From assembly GCA_014381385.1 (NCBI GenBank), contig JACNLR010000116.1:1-6687 (forward strand): a DNA stretch of 6,687 bases. The letters run 5' to 3'. This DNA comes from Planctomycetota bacterium. Its GTDB lineage: Bacteria; Planctomycetota; Phycisphaerae; Phycisphaerales; SM1A02. The translations under genes were made by a program, and so were the position numbers. How positions within the stretch are numbered: position 1 is the stretch's first letter; the number at the start of each line of letters is the position of its first letter. A model generated the notes under the pieces. That model saw only the letters and a program-made list of their open reading frames with translations, made no database searches and was not told where the DNA came from. Shown one piece after another: positions 5,278 through 6,687 of this stretch.

Positions 5278-6687
5278 GTGGCTACAAAAACAAAACGAAC
5301 AACCAACGTAAGCATACCCGTGATGCACCCAAGCATGCAATTGCTAGTGAACGCGAGTGCTGCCCGAGGTTGGATTAGTTACGAAGAGTTAAATTCAGCG
5401 CTGCCAGATGAATTTTTGACAGCGGATAAGATGGATGAATTGCTTGCCCTTATAGCAAATCTCGGTATTGACTTAATCGGCGAAGATTTTAGAATGCGAC
5501 GTGGATGGGATCAGTTTTTCGTTCCCCTACAAACAAGTTTGCGGTTTAAGCGGGATACACCATGGAAAGATAAAGCGCAAGAGCTTGCAGAACTCGCGGA
5601 AGAGCAAGGTAAAGATCCAAAAGACAGTGTGCATATAGACGCGGATGACGAGTTACTTGATGAAGAAGAAGCACAAGCAGTCATCGCTCAAGCGCTTGCA
5701 GAAGCTTCATCAAGGCGAATTGATGACCCGATTCGTATGTATCTCACGCAAATGGGTAGCATTTCACTTTTGACTCGCGAGGAAGAAATTAGATTAGCGA
5801 AGAAGATTGAATGCACACGATTTGTGTTTAGGCGGCTCGTTTTAGAGTCGGATTATGCAGCAATGCAGGCAATTGATATCCTCGATTTAGTGCATGGTGG
5901 CAAACTTCCCTTTGACCGAACGATGCGAATTTCAACTGCGGAAGAAAACGCCAAACAAAAAGTAGCAAGTAGAATTCCAGTTAATACAGCGACTGTTCGC
6001 TTGTTACTTGCTGAAAATGAAAAAGACTGGGCCCTCTGCGAAGAAGGAGGCCTTCAGAAAAACGAACTTGAAACGGTTCGAGCAAGAATGCAGGCAAGAC
6101 GAAGAAAGGTAGCCTCGCTCCTTGAAGAATGCTGCCTTCGTACAGCCAAAATTCAACCCTTGCTTCGCAAGTTGCAATCCATATCCAAGAAACTGAAACA
6201 AATTCAACGAGATCTTACGCTCGCAAAGAAAAAGAACAGCCAGTTTGATCCTGATGATGTAGTGGTTATGGAAGAAGAACTCGCTGGTTTACGTAGTTTG
6301 ATTTTAGAAAGCCCCGAAGAATTAGAATCGAGGCTGAAAACCATTGACGTTGTCTTTGAAGAATACGATCAAGCGAAGCGCGATCTTTCTGGTGGCAACT
6401 TACGCTTGGTTGTATCGATAGCCAAAAAGTATAGAAACCGTGGTTTGCCATTTCTTGACATCATTCAAGAAGGAAACACAGGTTTGATGCGAGCAGTAGA
6501 TAAGTACGAATACCGCCGTGGTTATAAGTTCTCGACGTACGCAACGTGGTGGATTCGACAAGCGATCACGCGTGCAATCGCAGATCACGCTCGAACAATT
6601 CGCGTACCCGTACATATGATCGAAACGATGTCAAAACTTCGTGGTATCCAAAAACGTCTTCTTCAAGAAATTGGTAGAGAGCCAACA
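5278..6687 (+). CDS. rpoD: Primary RNA polymerase sigma factor (sigma-70 / RpoD), 5' part
   Basis: The frame stays open to the window edge, giving 470 residues. RpoD directs RNA polymerase to housekeeping promoters. Residues about 15-90 resemble region 1.1 (helical, with ISYEELNSALP at 33-43), and an acidic linker follows (DADDELLDEEEA, 121-132). Region 1.2 is DDPIRMYLTQMG (149-160) and TREEEIRLAKKIE (166-178). Residues about 180-365 are a long, charged, helical non-conserved region, as in group 1 sigma factors. Region 2 spans about 366-450, with GNLRLVVSIAKKYRNRGLPF (373-392), LDIIQEGNTGLMRAVDKYEY (393-412), the -10 recognition segment YKFSTYATWWIRQAITR (416-432) and HARTIRVPVHM (437-447). 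Region 3 begins at 451 and is cut; region 4 lies outside. Start is GTG 5278 with AAGGAG seven bases upstream. It follows dnaG by 81 nt and is probably co-transcribed with it. The call is very secure because region 2 is near-identical to the family consensus. Confidence 0.96.
   Translation, partial: MATKTKRTTNVSIPVMHPSMQLLVNASAARGWISYEELNSALPDEFLTADKMDELLALIANLGIDLIGEDFRMRRGWDQFFVPLQTSLRFKRDTPWKDKAQELAELAEEQGKDPKDSVHIDADDELLDEEEAQAVIAQALAEASSRRIDDPIRMYLTQMGSISLLTREEEIRLAKKIECTRFVFRRLVLESDYAAMQAIDILDLVHGGKLPFDRTMRISTAEENAKQKVASRIPVNTATVRLLLAENEKDWALCEEGGLQKNELETVRARMQARRRKVASLLEECCLRTAKIQPLLRKLQSISKKLKQIQRDLTLAKKKNSQFDPDDVVVMEEELAGLRSLILESPEELESRLKTIDVVFEEYDQAKRDLSGGNLRLVVSIAKKYRNRGLPFLDIIQEGNTGLMRAVDKYEYRRGYKFSTYATWWIRQAITRAIADHARTIRVPVHMIETMSKLRGIQKRLLQEIGREPT

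Overview
The window is a bacterial housekeeping region, about 45% GC by eye, with every recognised gene on the plus strand. In order it holds the 3' part of tig (trigger factor), a small single-pass membrane protein with a SHOCT-like tail, clpX, rpmB (ribosomal protein bL28), dnaG (primase) and the 5' part of rpoD (primary sigma factor). The style of the bL28, trigger factor and sigma factor sequences suggests a planctomycete or a relative, possibly marine. That is an impression from memory, not a computed placement. There is no transposase, integrase, CRISPR array, rRNA or tRNA, and I see no sign of horizontal transfer.

Positions 1-2702 are a proteostasis block. Trigger factor acts on nascent chains and ClpX unfolds substrates for ClpP. 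The usual tig-clpP-clpX order is altered: clpP is absent and an 87-residue membrane protein takes its place, joined to tig by a TAATG overlap. ClpX keeps its IGF loop, so a ClpP is expected elsewhere in the genome. The trigger factor ends in an unusual tail in which about half the residues are lysine.

Positions 2703-3074 are rpmB with its own extended -10 promoter and a strong ribosome binding site. Positions 3075-3381 are the largest non-coding stretch and the most structured. They hold a -35/-10 promoter candidate with a perfect inverted repeat in its spacer, a three-tier nested inverted repeat of 65 nt, four TACRYAG direct repeats and several small hairpins, all ahead of dnaG.

Positions 3382-6687 are dnaG and rpoD, the core of the 'macromolecular synthesis operon' (rpsU-dnaG-rpoD in E. 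coli). The 81-nt gap holds a perfect 18-bp palindrome and a 26-codon frame that overlaps the dnaG stop (ATGA) and ends in the rpoD Shine-Dalgarno sequence. rpoD runs off the right edge inside region 3. I found no clearly new protein system. The points worth a second look are the non-coding elements around dnaG and rpoD, the clpP replacement and the trigger factor tail.
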